This document shows positions 1 through 8,231 of a stretch of 64,000 bases of DNA, piece by piece. The translations under genes were made by a program, and so were the position numbers. Source of the stretch: Thermococcus bergensis (lineage in GTDB: Archaea > Methanobacteriota_B > Thermococci > Thermococcales > Thermococcaceae); NCBI RefSeq assembly GCF_020386975.1, contig NZ_JABFNK010000005.1:1-64000 (forward strand), written 5' to 3'. Numbering within the stretch: the first letter of the stretch is position 1; the number at the start of each line of letters is the position of its first letter. The notes under the pieces were generated by a model. That model made no database searches and was not told the origin of the DNA. It was given only the letters and a program-made list of their open reading frames with translations.

Positions 1-3
1 AAG

Positions 4-944
4 TTAATCAAAATCCAGAATAGAGTGGTACCCTTTTCTGTCCTTTTTCACTGCTTTGGAAAACGAAAATCCCCTTATCCCGAAATCAAACATGTCAAAA
101 TAGTATATGCCAAACCTATCAACGTACTTACTGAATTCAAGAATTTTTTGATATATGTCCTCTTCACTTGAGAAGTACCATTCTATGAGATAGCCCTCAG
201 GCTTTATTACACCGATCATTATCTCATGCTCTTTGAACTTATCTAAAAAATTCTTTGCTGAGAGATCTTGCTATTCCACAGAATCCTCTGTTGTAGGCTT
301 CTTCATTTTACTACCGTCATAAAGCCCCTTAGTATTCCTAACTCCTTGAGCCTGTTTATCATGTACCTTATTGTTGGTCTCTTTTTTTCCCAAGGCTTCT
401 TCTATTTCCTTCATCGGTGTTCTTGCATCTCTTTTTAGGATGTCAAGCAAGAGGGCGTAGTCATAGCTAAACTCCCACTTTCCAAACTCCAGTTTCTTTG
501 AGGGATAAGCGTATACCTCGTAGTATTCATAATTTGGAGAATACCTTGACAGCAGTTCGTCTATTTTGTCCCTCTGCTCTAGGGGGACATACATTACTGT
601 TGAAACCCCGTTTATAAAACCGAAAAAACGGAACTGCAACGGGAATAAAGGGATTGCGGTACATTTTGGCAATTGTGGATTTTATGTTCTTCTTGGAACC
701 GATAGAAATGCCACGTAGCTCATGAGCCCGAGTTTAGCTATGCTTATGGAAGCGGATACAGTGAGGCTTTTAGATGCTTCGTAATATTTGTCAAAGAGCT
801 TTTTGAGCTTTGCATAGCTGATGTTTTCTTTTTTAGCTATTGCTGTTAATGCTTTCGAGCGGGTATTTGTCCAGCAGGTTTATTTAGAAATTCAATCTCC
901 TCTTTGTTGACTGAAATGCCACTCATCCAGTAATTAGTTTCCAT
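4..944 (-). pseudogene. Decayed Lrp/AsnC-like winged-helix regulator
   Basis: Reading leftward from an ATG at 944, the protein sequence can be followed to position 4 only by changing frame several times. The opening frame (METNYWMSGIS...) stops after a one-base shift near 880. The next stretch (NLLDKYPLESIN...SYVAFLSVPRRT) meets an in-frame TAA at 684-682. The middle part has a recognisable helix-turn-helix (YALLLDILKRDARTPMKEIE), then shifts at the A7 run near 390, where the other frame continues RPTIRYMINRLKELGILRGF. A final piece begins MIGVIKPEGYLIEWYF. DNA-binding segments of this type are found in archaeal Lrp-like regulators. At least four lesions make a functional product unlikely. 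It sits next to the peptide cluster and may once have regulated it, which is inference. Confidence 0.7.
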
Positions 945-1047
945 AAATTATGTTATATATTTTATGCATTTGGGTTCTTGCAGACGTTTGTTCTGTTCAA
1001 GTTTTTACTACTATTAATTATGGTAACAAAATTCTGTATAGAAAAAA

Positions 1048-1056
1048 TTTTATATT
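1048..1056 (+). promoter_or_regulatory. TATA box of the RiPP precursor gene
   Basis: A TTTATATTT box preceded by an A-rich stretch fits archaeal BRE/TATA elements. Transcription would start about 25 bases on, near 1076-1080, giving either a leaderless message at the ATG 1079 or a short leader to the ATG 1106. Confidence 0.5.
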
Positions 1057-1105
1057 TTGTATTTAATTGGGAATAATAATGCCAAAACTATATGGGGGTG
1101 GGAGG

Positions 1106-1219
1106 ATGGAGCAGACAAAGCCAGTATATGATATGAGTCTTAAAGTTGGTGGAGGTATAGTTGAACCATATGACAAATGGTGTGCCCAATGTTTAATAAA
1201 CATCCCACTTCCATTCTGA
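1106..1219 (+). CDS. Putative RiPP precursor peptide (37 aa)
   Basis: This short ORF starts at an ATG with a GGGGGTG ribosome binding site 5 bases upstream. An in-frame ATG at 1079 would add nine residues. The peptide has a mildly charged N-terminal part (MEQTKPVYDMSLKV), a GGG at residues 15-17, then IVEPYDKWCAQCLIN and a hydrophobic tail IPLPF. This matches a leader plus a core with Trp25, Cys26 and Cys29. It is followed at once by a PqqD-like domain, a radical SAM/SPASM enzyme and an ABC exporter, which is the standard layout for radical-SAM-modified peptides. A T-rich run at 1220-1237 could end part of the transcripts and raise precursor dosage. I do not recognise the precursor family. 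The role is inferred from context, size and cysteine content. Confidence 0.6.
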   Translation: MEQTKPVYDMSLKVGGGIVEPYDKWCAQCLINIPLPF

Positions 1220-1267
1220 TTTTATCTTTTTTATTGTTTCATGATAGCAATATTAGGAGGTGATACA

Positions 1268-1512
1268 ATGGAATACCCGATACTTAGGCCAGATGTTGAT
1301 CTTATTGAAACCAATGCTGGAGCTATAATAAATAAAGCAAGGGAAAACAAATTCATGTTTGTCACCTATACTCAATTTGATGTCCTGCGTCTATGCACTG
1401 GAGAAAATTCTTTGGAGGATATTGTAAATCTCATCATATCTCAGAAATACGAAGTCTCAAAGGAACGAGTTAAACATGACGTTCAGAACTTCATAAGTTT
1501 TATGCATAAGAA
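1268..1512 (+). pseudogene. PqqD-like peptide-recognition (RRE) domain, cut off by IS insertion
   Basis: The ATG at 1268 follows a strong GGAGGTGAT site. The 82 codons read MEYPILRPDVDLIETNAGAI, then a winged-helix-like segment (FVTYTQFDVLRLCTGENSLE, DIVNLIISQKYEVSKERVKH), as in PqqD-family domains that bind RiPP leader peptides. At codon 82 the frame runs into an insertion sequence and continues as transposon-encoded residues to a stop at 1891. When the element and one duplication copy are removed, this frame joins the radical SAM gene at 2399 without a stop or shift, so it is the N-terminal domain of a split fusion protein. The truncated product could still fold as a free RRE domain carrying a foreign tail, but this is untested. 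Confidence 0.75.
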
Positions 1513-2388
1513 GGGCGTGTTTATAGTAACCTTTATTAGGGTTTTTGCCGAATTCTTTCAGGTGGTTGCCGTGATCCCCAGATGGGATCACAGACTCAAA
1601 GACCCTGAAAGCGTGGCATTCACAATTCTTGACGTTTTAGCAGACTTCGAATCAGAAAGGAAAGCTGAAAGAACCCTGCCAAAATCCAAAAAATTTCCAG
1701 TAAAAACAATACTGGCAATACTCCTCTTTAAAACAATACTACAACCTACCCCTCAGAGACGCCCAGCACTACGGGCAGAAAATTCTTCGGAGCAAACATT
1801 CACTACTCAACCCTCCACAACTGGGAGAAAAAAGCTGAACCTCGAAGAACTGACAAACCACCTCCTGAAAAAACTCCAGAAATTACCCTAACGCCAGCAC
1901 TCAAGCAGACTCAACCATTATCACAAATAAAAAAAGGGCAGGATAGAAGTTCAGGCAATAACGAGAATCCTGCCGGGTTTACTGTATCCGGTTGCTGTGA
2001 GGATCACAACTTCTGAGAACGAGCTGATTGAACTCCTGCCGGAGGGTTCTGGGAATTTTTATGCTGATGGGGCTTATGATTCAAAGAAAGTTCTGAACAC
2101 TGTGGTGGAAAAGGGTTATCGGCCGATTGTTAAGAAAACTAAGAACCCTCCAGGTGGTTTTGGTAGTAAGAGGAGAGATAGAGTGTTTTCTGAAGAAGAG
2201 TACAGGCATAGGAATCCTCATGAGGGGTTCTGGGGTGCGTTTACAACGTGGTTTGGCAGTAGGATCCCCTGTTTTCTGAAAAAGACTACTGTAACCCGAA
2301 TCCTGCTTGGGGTAATGTGTTATGGTCTGAAAATCCTCCTCAGAGTCAAATACTGTTTAAATAACAGGGGGTGAAACTAAACACGCCC
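1513..2388 (+). mobile_element. Degenerate DDE insertion sequence (876 bp) inside the RiPP maturase gene
   Basis: The element has 11-bp perfect terminal inverted repeats (GGGCGTGTTTA at 1513, TAAACACGCCC ending at 2388) and is flanked by a perfect 10-bp direct repeat TGCATAAGAA (1503-1512 and 2389-2398). The intact duplication shows simple insertion with little rearrangement since. Near the left end lies an 8-bp hairpin (GTGATCCC/GGGATCAC, 1571-1591). The family is uncertain. The transposase residues resemble the IS4/IS5 superfamily, and the 10-bp duplication fits IS4-like elements better than classical IS5. Confidence 0.88.
1535..2374 (+). pseudogene. Frameshifted DDE transposase of the 876-bp IS
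   Basis: The transposase is spread over several frames. The N-terminal part (RWDHRLKDPESVAFTILDVL) is continuous with the PqqD frame. Middle motifs (RDAQHYGQK, NIHYSTLHNWEKK) are in other frames. The first catalytic Asp segment (ADSTIITNKK) is followed by an A7 run at 1929-1935, and the C-terminal part from 1997 (NFYADGAYDSKK, then YRHRNPHEGFWGAF) carries the second Asp and the Glu region. Several shifts are needed, so the protein is probably dead. The A7 run alone could be a slippage site, but the other lesions cannot be explained that way. Confidence 0.7.
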
Positions 2389-2456
2389 TGCATAAGAATG
2401 ATGTACTTACTGTATCTAAAAGAAAATTAGGGAACATTACAAAATCAAAAAAGTTT

Positions 2457-3599
2457 ATGAAATCCAAGGAAGAAATACTCAGCGAAAGAAAAAATATCTC
2501 AAGATTCCCAACTAAGTTCTCACAACTTTCAGCACTTTGGCTAATACTTACAGAGAGATGTTCCTTAGAATGCAGTTATTGTAATATGGCATTGGAAGCA
2601 AAGTTTAAACCCGATGATGAAGTAATTATGGCAACCGGTGATGCACTGAGGCTTTTGGACGAAGCAAGAGCCCTTGGAGCAAAAATCCTTGGAATATCAG
2701 GAGGGGAGATAACGGCATATTCTGACATATTTAAGGTTATTCGCCACGCTTTTGACATAGGATACCAGCATGTTATCTTTGGAACAAAAGCCGTAGGGAT
2801 AACAAAGAAATTTGCAGAGCGTCTCTATGGAAGTGGAGCAAGGAGGATTCAGATTAGTATCGATACTCTTGATCCCGAAACGTATCAAAAATTAATACTA
2901 AATGGGACATTAGAATCAGCTCTTCGTGGAATCTATAACTTAATTGATGCTGGCTTTAAGATACATGTCAGGAGTACAATAACAAAATATAACATTGATC
3001 AAATTCCTGAACTTTGGGAGTTCATGCATGATTTAGGAGCTGAAAGCATTGTTGGATTTGTCGTTTATCCAGAAGGAAGAGCAGATCGCCACTTACCTCC
3101 CTCTAAGGAACAGATTAAATGGTTAGAAAACACCATAAGGGAGAAATTCAAAGACAAAAAATTTGTACCTGAGGTTTCTTATTTCAGATGTGGAATTCCA
3201 GTAACGTGCAGTGCTGGTATACTTTCTATAGCAGCTTATCCAAATGGAAATGTTACTTTATGTGACTCTGGAAGAACACTAATGACAAAATATCCTAAAA
3301 AATACGTTTTTGGTAATTTCAAGTACCAATCTTTAAAAGAAATCTGGGAAAACAGTAAAACACTAAACAAATTTAGAAAAAGTAAATTTTTACCTCCTTG
3401 TAATGAATGTTCCTACTTATACAACTGTCTGAGAGGTTGTCCAATGATTTCTGAAATTGTTTTCGACAATCCAGAACTTGCAGATCCGAGGTGTATAATT
3501 AGATACCCCTACTCTGAGGATGGTACAAAAAGAACACCAAATGATATTTTCCTTTGGGATACGCCCAGAGGTGGTAGTGATGCCATTGTTAGAAATTAG
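2457..3599 (+). CDS. Radical SAM/SPASM peptide maturase (C-terminal part of split fusion)
   Basis: The protein should use a [4Fe-4S] cluster and S-adenosylmethionine to modify the precursor peptide. The radical SAM motif is C35-x3-C39-x2-C42 (TERCSLECSYC), followed by SGGE at 81-84. The SPASM domain has C251-x12-G-x4-C269, then C315-x2-C318-x5-C324-x3-C328 and C346, so auxiliary clusters are likely. The ATG at 2457 has no convincing ribosome binding site. The frame is open upstream to the IS edge at 2399, continuing from the PqqD fragment in the ancestral gene. The 3' end overlaps the ABC ATPase gene by 20 bases. Whether the enzyme is still made is doubtful. Substrate and bond type (thioether or carbon-carbon) cannot be read from sequence. 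Confidence 0.88.
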   Translation: MKSKEEILSERKNISRFPTKFSQLSALWLILTERCSLECSYCNMALEAKFKPDDEVIMATGDALRLLDEARALGAKILGISGGEITAYSDIFKVIRHAFDIGYQHVIFGTKAVGITKKFAERLYGSGARRIQISIDTLDPETYQKLILNGTLESALRGIYNLIDAGFKIHVRSTITKYNIDQIPELWEFMHDLGAESIVGFVVYPEGRADRHLPPSKEQIKWLENTIREKFKDKKFVPEVSYFRCGIPVTCSAGILSIAAYPNGNVTLCDSGRTLMTKYPKKYVFGNFKYQSLKEIWENSKTLNKFRKSKFLPPCNECSYLYNCLRGCPMISEIVFDNPELADPRCIIRYPYSEDGTKRTPNDIFLWDTPRGGSDAIVRN

Positions 3600-4515
3600 C
3601 AACCTAAGTTTTTCCTATGATGGAAGAGACTATGCGTTGAGTGACATAAACTTAAGCACAGATATCTCCAGTGGCATACTTTCAATTCTGGGACCTAATG
3701 GGGCTGGAAAGACCACTTTAGTTAATATACTAACGACTACATTTAAACCCCAAAAAGGCATGGCTAAAATCTTCGGTCTTGATGTAGTTAAAGATAAAAA
3801 GAAAATTAGAGAAATGATATCATTATGTGCTCAAGATTTAGAGCTTGATGTTCTGCTTTCTGTCAGGACGAATTTAAAATTCTATGGTATAATACGGGGA
3901 ATTCCAAAGAACGAACTTGAGAAACGCTTAGATGATATTGTTGAAATGTTTGGTTTAACTGAGCATCAGCATAAAAGAGTACTTGAACTGTCTGGAGGAT
4001 TAAGACGAAGGACACAATTAGCTAGGGCTTTCTTAGATCCAAGAAGTAAATTAATATTTATAGACGAGCCAACCTTAGGACTAGATCCCATCGGGAAAAA
4101 GATTACCTGGGATCTCATTCGTGAAATGAGTAAGGAGGGATACTATTTCGTCCTAACAACTAACGACATGGCGGAAGTTGAGAGTCTATCTGATGAGATA
4201 GTTTTCATACATAAAGGAAGGATAATCCTTCATACAACTCTTAGAGAATTCAAACATGTTTATGCCGGTAAAGTCATGGTGACGTTCAAAAAGGAATTAT
4301 TCCCTCAACTTATGGGAATGCTGTCTAATTATCTCAAACGCAACAACTTAGGGAAAATTATTGGAAAAGATACTGTAGAGCTGGAAGATAAATTGGCATT
4401 TTATGAACTTCTCCTGTTCTTGCGAGATATCGGTTTTGATATTACTCAAATTGTTGTTAAGGAGGAGACATTGCTTGATGGATTTATAAAGCTCATTGGG
4501 GGGATTGAAAAATGA
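3580..4515 (+). CDS. ABC transporter ATP-binding protein (peptide export)
   Basis: This is the ATPase of an ABC-2 type exporter. It has Walker A (GPNGAGKTT, about residues 38-46), the ABC signature (LSGGLRRRTQLAR), Walker B (LIFIDEP) and a C-terminal regulatory region of the kind found in DrrA/CcmA-like proteins, 311 residues in all. I place the start at ATG 3580 because the alignable domain begins MPLLEISNLSFSY; the frame is open further upstream. The gene overlaps the radical SAM gene by 20 bases and the permease by 4, so the three are translationally coupled. No peptidase domain is present. Export of the modified peptide is inferred from the operon. Confidence 0.85.
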   Translation: MPLLEISNLSFSYDGRDYALSDINLSTDISSGILSILGPNGAGKTTLVNILTTTFKPQKGMAKIFGLDVVKDKKKIREMISLCAQDLELDVLLSVRTNLKFYGIIRGIPKNELEKRLDDIVEMFGLTEHQHKRVLELSGGLRRRTQLARAFLDPRSKLIFIDEPTLGLDPIGKKITWDLIREMSKEGYYFVLTTNDMAEVESLSDEIVFIHKGRIILHTTLREFKHVYAGKVMVTFKKELFPQLMGMLSNYLKRNNLGKIIGKDTVELEDKLAFYELLLFLRDIGFDITQIVVKEETLLDGFIKLIGGIEK

Positions 4516-5261
4516 GGCTCTATGGGTTCGTATACAGGGAGATATCATTAAAGAAAGAGGCAATAGGAGGGTTTATATCACAATTTTTAACCCCAATCCT
4601 GTACTTTCTGTTTTTTGCATCCTCATTATCGAGAACCGTGAATTTTGAGTATCATGGAAAGACCATAAGCTATCTCCTTTATGTTCTTCCAGGTATTATT
4701 GCAATTCAAATATTTTATTCTTATCCTGTTGTTAGCTCGACAACATTTAATGATGTTAGATTTGGGATAATACGAACATCCCTTCTCGGAGGGGGAAGTT
4801 TGAGTGGTTATATTCTTGCGAAGGTATTAGTGGAGAGCACTGTAGTTATCTTGGTGTCCTTATTCCTGGTGTTTGTGGGAGTTCTGTTCCTTAATTTGTA
4901 TCTATCTTCTGCAACGTTGCTTCAATTTGTACTCTATTTGTTAGTCTCAACGGTGTTTTGGATAAGCATGGGCATAATAATTGGGGTAAAGATGAGAGGG
5001 GAATTAACAAGAAACATGCTTTTTGCTCTACTTAATCTGCCAACAATCTTCACTGCTCCTGTATTTTATCTCAAAGGCTCTGCTCCTATGTGGATAGAAT
5101 TTTTAGGAAAAATTAACCCATTGACATATCACGTCGTTGGCCTTCGAGAGATCCTATTACTCGGTGGGGCTCCTGTTGAGTTCTGGATAATCTCTTTGCT
5201 CTTAGGTATGGGGTCTGTTGCAGTATCAATAAAATTAACATCTGAAGTTGCTCCAAAATGA
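4512..5261 (+). CDS. ABC-2 family permease (peptide export)
   Basis: A 249-residue membrane protein with about six hydrophobic segments (for example ISQFLTPILYFLFFASSL, VVILVSLFLVFVGVLFLNL, FWIISLLLGMGSVAVSI) in the arrangement of ABC-2 permeases. The NPLTYHVVGLREILL segment near the C-terminus is typical of the family. Its ATG overlaps the stop of the ATPase gene (ATGA), so the two form one transporter. It is the last gene of the peptide cluster; the next gene has its own TATA box (CTTAAATAG near 5323). Confidence 0.85.
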   Translation: MRLYGFVYREISLKKEAIGGFISQFLTPILYFLFFASSLSRTVNFEYHGKTISYLLYVLPGIIAIQIFYSYPVVSSTTFNDVRFGIIRTSLLGGGSLSGYILAKVLVESTVVILVSLFLVFVGVLFLNLYLSSATLLQFVLYLLVSTVFWISMGIIIGVKMRGELTRNMLFALLNLPTIFTAPVFYLKGSAPMWIEFLGKINPLTYHVVGLREILLLGGAPVEFWIISLLLGMGSVAVSIKLTSEVAPK

Positions 5262-5363
5262 GTTTTTTATTTTTATTTAGCATTCTTCAGGTTGGCACTT
5301 TGGTGTCCAAGGGAGACAACCCTTAAATAGCTCCATCCAAGATTTCTATTTTGGTGATGTCAA

Positions 5364-6137
5364 ATGCCAAGAATAGGAATTATTGGTGGATCCGGTGTTT
5401 ATGGTGTATTTGAGCCAAAAGAGACAGTAAAAGTGCACACACCATATGGAAGGCCCTCGGCTCCAGTGGAAATAGGAGAGATAGAGGGTGTGGAAGTTGC
5501 ATTTATTCCCAGACATGGAAAGAATCACGAGTTCCCTCCACACGAAGTTCCATACAGGGCAAACATTTGGGCCCTTAAAGAAGTAGGGGTTGAGAGAATC
5601 ATTGGTATTACTGCGGTTGGTTCTCTTAGAGAAGAATACAAACCGGGAGACATCGTTATAACAGACCAGTTTATAGACTTCACAAAGAAGAGAGACTACA
5701 CTTTCTACAACGGCCCAAGGGTTGCTCATGTTTCAATGGCAGATCCCTTCTGTCCGGAGATGAGGAAAATCTTCTACGAAACTGCCAGAGAATTAAACAT
5801 CCCGGTGCACGAAAAAGGGACTTATGTATGTATTGAGGGACCAAGGTTCTCCACAAGGGCAGAATCGATGATGTTCAGAAACTATGCCCACATAATTGGA
5901 ATGACCCTTGTTCCAGAGGTAAACTTGGCCAGAGAGCTCGGAATGTGCTACGTCAACATTGCGGCAATTACCGACTACGACGTCTGGGCAGAGAAGCCAG
6001 TTGACGCTCAAGAAGTGCTCAAGGTCATGCACGAAAACAATGAGAAGATAAGGAAGCTCTTAAAAGTCGGTGTTCCAAGGATCCCCCAAGAAAGGAAGTG
6101 CGGCTGTGCTGATGTCCTCAAGACGATGTTCGTTTGA
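5364..6137 (+). CDS. mtnP: S-methyl-5'-thioadenosine phosphorylase
   Basis: Cleaves methylthioadenosine with phosphate to adenine and methylthioribose-1-phosphate, in purine and methionine salvage. The 257-residue protein is full length for the trimeric MTAP/PNP family. It opens with the phosphate-binding [10 protein letters not shown], followed by [19 protein letters not shown], the [17 protein letters not shown] substrate segment and TDYDVWAE. Two cysteines near the end (KCGCAD) resemble the CxC disulphide of the Pyrococcus enzyme. The ATG at 5364 follows GGTGATG. It lies upstream of an MTA/SAH deaminase in the same orientation, giving two routes for the same substrates. Confidence 0.93.
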   Translation: MPRIGIIGGSGVYGVFEPKETVKVHTPYGRPSAPVEIGEIEGVEVAFIPRHGKNHEFPPHEVPYRANIWALKEVGVERIIGITAVGSLREEYKPGDIVITDQFIDFTKKRDYTFYNGPRVAHVSMADPFCPEMRKIFYETARELNIPVHEKGTYVCIEGPRFSTRAESMMFRNYAHIIGMTLVPEVNLARELGMCYVNIAAITDYDVWAEKPVDAQEVLKVMHENNEKIRKLLKVGVPRIPQERKCGCADVLKTMFV

Positions 6138-6184
6138 ATCCAACATTTTTATAACCCTCTCTTCTACATTTTGTGGGTGGTTCC

Positions 6185-7459
6185 ATGAGCATCCTCATAA
6201 AGAATGGCTACGTGATCTATGGTGAGAATCTTGACGTTATCAAGGCCGATGTTTACATTGAAGGGAACAGAATTTCCAAAGTTGGGAAAAACCTCAATAT
6301 CGGGGCGGATTATGTAATTGACGCTAGGGGAAAAGTCATTTCTCCGGGATTTATAAACGCTCACACACACTCCCCAATGGTTCTCCTGAGGGGTCTTGCT
6401 GATGACCTGCCCCTTATGGAATGGCTTCAGAGCTACGTCTGGCCAATGGAAAGAAAGCTCAAGCCGGAACATATTTACTGGGGTGCCCTCCTCGGGATTA
6501 TTGAGATGATAAAGAGTGGAACAACAGCTTTTGTTGACATGTATTTCCACATGGAAGGGGTTGCAAAGGCCTCTGAGGAGGCTGGAATAAGAGCTTATCT
6601 GAGCTACGGCATGGTGGATCTTGGAGATGAAGAAAAGAGGAATGCTGAGATCAAAGAAACTCTCAAACTCTTGGAGTTTATCGAGAAGTTAGATTCTTCA
6701 AGGATAGAGTTCTTCTTTGGGCCCCACGCTCCTTACACCTGCTCTCCAGAGCTTTTGAAATGGGTCAGAGAAAAAGCCGATGAAAGTAAAAAGAGAATAA
6801 CGATACACATAAACGAAACAAAAGATGAGGTAAAACAGATAAAGGAAAAATACGGTAAAACTCCAGTAGAGTTTTTGGACGAGTTGGGTTTCTTGAAAAG
6901 CGATGTCACAGCGGCCCATGGAGTATGGTTAACTGACAAGGAGATTGAAATTCTAGCCAAAAGGAAAGTTACGATAGTTCACAATCCTGCAAGCAACATG
7001 AAGCTTGGCAGTGGGGTAATGCCCTTGGAGAAGCTCCTTAGAGCCGGAGTTAACATAGCACTGGGCACGGATGGAGCTGCAAGCAACAACAACTTGGACA
7101 TGATAGAGGAGATGAAACTAGTTTCTCTCCTCCACAAGGTTCACAATTTAAACCCAACCCTTGCCGATGCAAGAACAGTTTTTAAGATGGCTACCCAAAA
7201 CGGAGCGAAAGCCCTCAATTTGGACGCTGGAGCCATAAAGGAAGGGGCTCTTGCAGATATTGTCGTTATTGATTTTAATAAGCCTCACCTAAGGCCGATA
7301 ACCAACATAATTTCCCATATAGTGTATTCCGCCAATGGGAACGATGTTGAGACAACTATAATAGATGGGGAAATAGTCATGCTCGACGGAGAAGTTTTGA
7401 CCATTGATGAAGAAAAAGCTTTGGATAAGGTTCAGAAGATAGTCGATGAGCTTCGCTAA
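6185..7459 (+). CDS. MTA/SAH deaminase (amidohydrolase)
   Basis: An amidohydrolase-superfamily enzyme expected to deaminate 5'-methylthioadenosine, S-adenosylhomocysteine and probably 5'-deoxyadenosine. The metal-binding motif HTHSPM follows SPGFINA. Further metal ligands are in GPHAPYTCS, HINETKDE, AAHGVWL and LGTDGAASNN. At 424 residues it matches the family. The start is ATG 6185 after a GGGTGGTT site. Known archaeal relatives (DadD of Methanocaldococcus) recycle 5'-deoxyadenosine made by radical SAM enzymes, so closeness to one here is suggestive but may be chance. Confidence 0.88.
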   Translation: MSILIKNGYVIYGENLDVIKADVYIEGNRISKVGKNLNIGADYVIDARGKVISPGFINAHTHSPMVLLRGLADDLPLMEWLQSYVWPMERKLKPEHIYWGALLGIIEMIKSGTTAFVDMYFHMEGVAKASEEAGIRAYLSYGMVDLGDEEKRNAEIKETLKLLEFIEKLDSSRIEFFFGPHAPYTCSPELLKWVREKADESKKRITIHINETKDEVKQIKEKYGKTPVEFLDELGFLKSDVTAAHGVWLTDKEIEILAKRKVTIVHNPASNMKLGSGVMPLEKLLRAGVNIALGTDGAASNNNLDMIEEMKLVSLLHKVHNLNPTLADARTVFKMATQNGAKALNLDAGAIKEGALADIVVIDFNKPHLRPITNIISHIVYSANGNDVETTIIDGEIVMLDGEVLTIDEEKALDKVQKIVDELR

Positions 7460-7500
7460 CCTTTTATCTTTTTGGTGCATATTTTTATGCGGTGGGCATT

Positions 7501-8067
7501 ATGGAGCTGAATTTTGGGTCTCTCACATTTAAAGTTGCCCAAGGAGATATAACCCGCTTTCCGGCTGAGGCAATTGTCAATGCTGCGAACAAATATCTCG
7601 AACACGGTGGTGGGGTTGCCTACGCAATAGCAAAAGTGGCTGCTGGGGATGTTAGAGAATACATAAGGATAAGCAAAGAAGCCATGAAAGAGCAGATTGG
7701 AAGAAACTGGATCGAGCATGGGGAAGTTGTTGTAACACCTGCAATGAAAATGGAGCAGTATGGCATAAAGTACGTCATCCACACCGTTGGGCCTTACTGT
7801 GGTGGTAAATGGGATGAGGATAAGAAGGAAAAGCTCAAGAAGGCTATTCTCGGGGCGCTGAGGAAGGCGGAAGAGTTGGGGGTCAAGAGCATAGCCTTCC
7901 CGGCTATAAGTGCTGGCATCTATGGCTGTCCCTTTGAAGAGGTTGTGAAGACTTTTGTCGAGATGGTAAAGGAGTTTTCGGAAGAAGCGAAAAGCGTTAA
8001 GGAAGTTTATCTGGTGCTGTACTCTAAGAAGGATTACGAGAGGGCTTTGAAGACTTTGACGGTTTAA
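7501..8067 (+). CDS. Macro domain protein (ADP-ribose binding or hydrolysis)
   Basis: A single macro domain of 188 residues. The ADP-ribose pocket is seen in QGDITRFPAEAIVNAANKYL, the HGGGVAYAI loop and SAGIYGCPFEEV near the end. Such proteins bind ADP-ribose or remove it from O-acetyl-ADP-ribose, ADP-ribose-1''-phosphate or modified macromolecules. The ATG at 7501 has GGTGGG four bases upstream. An earlier in-frame GTG (7492) lies inside that site and is less likely. It follows the deaminase by 41 bases, probably in one transcript. The substrate cannot be assigned. Confidence 0.9.
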   Translation: MELNFGSLTFKVAQGDITRFPAEAIVNAANKYLEHGGGVAYAIAKVAAGDVREYIRISKEAMKEQIGRNWIEHGEVVVTPAMKMEQYGIKYVIHTVGPYCGGKWDEDKKEKLKKAILGALRKAEELGVKSIAFPAISAGIYGCPFEEVVKTFVEMVKEFSEEAKSVKEVYLVLYSKKDYERALKTLTV

Positions 8068-8231
8068 TGTCTCTTGCTGATAAATCTAATTCTGCCGAAC
8101 TAACTACTTGACTTCTTTTCCAACTTGTTTTGATTATTTGTTTGATTTAATTTGTTGAATACTTTAAACAAACTTATAGTAATAGAAAAATTTTTATAAC
8201 AAGTAGCATTATCTATCAGTGGTGATACCAC

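Noticed and set aside
1241-1891. A continuous 216-codon ORF read as one protein
   Set aside because: Its first part is the PqqD domain and the rest is transposon sequence beyond the inverted repeat at 1513. It is a chimera made by insertion, not a natural protein.
1997-2374. A free-standing 125-residue gene
   Set aside because: It is the C-terminal part of the degenerate transposase; its start codon is internal.
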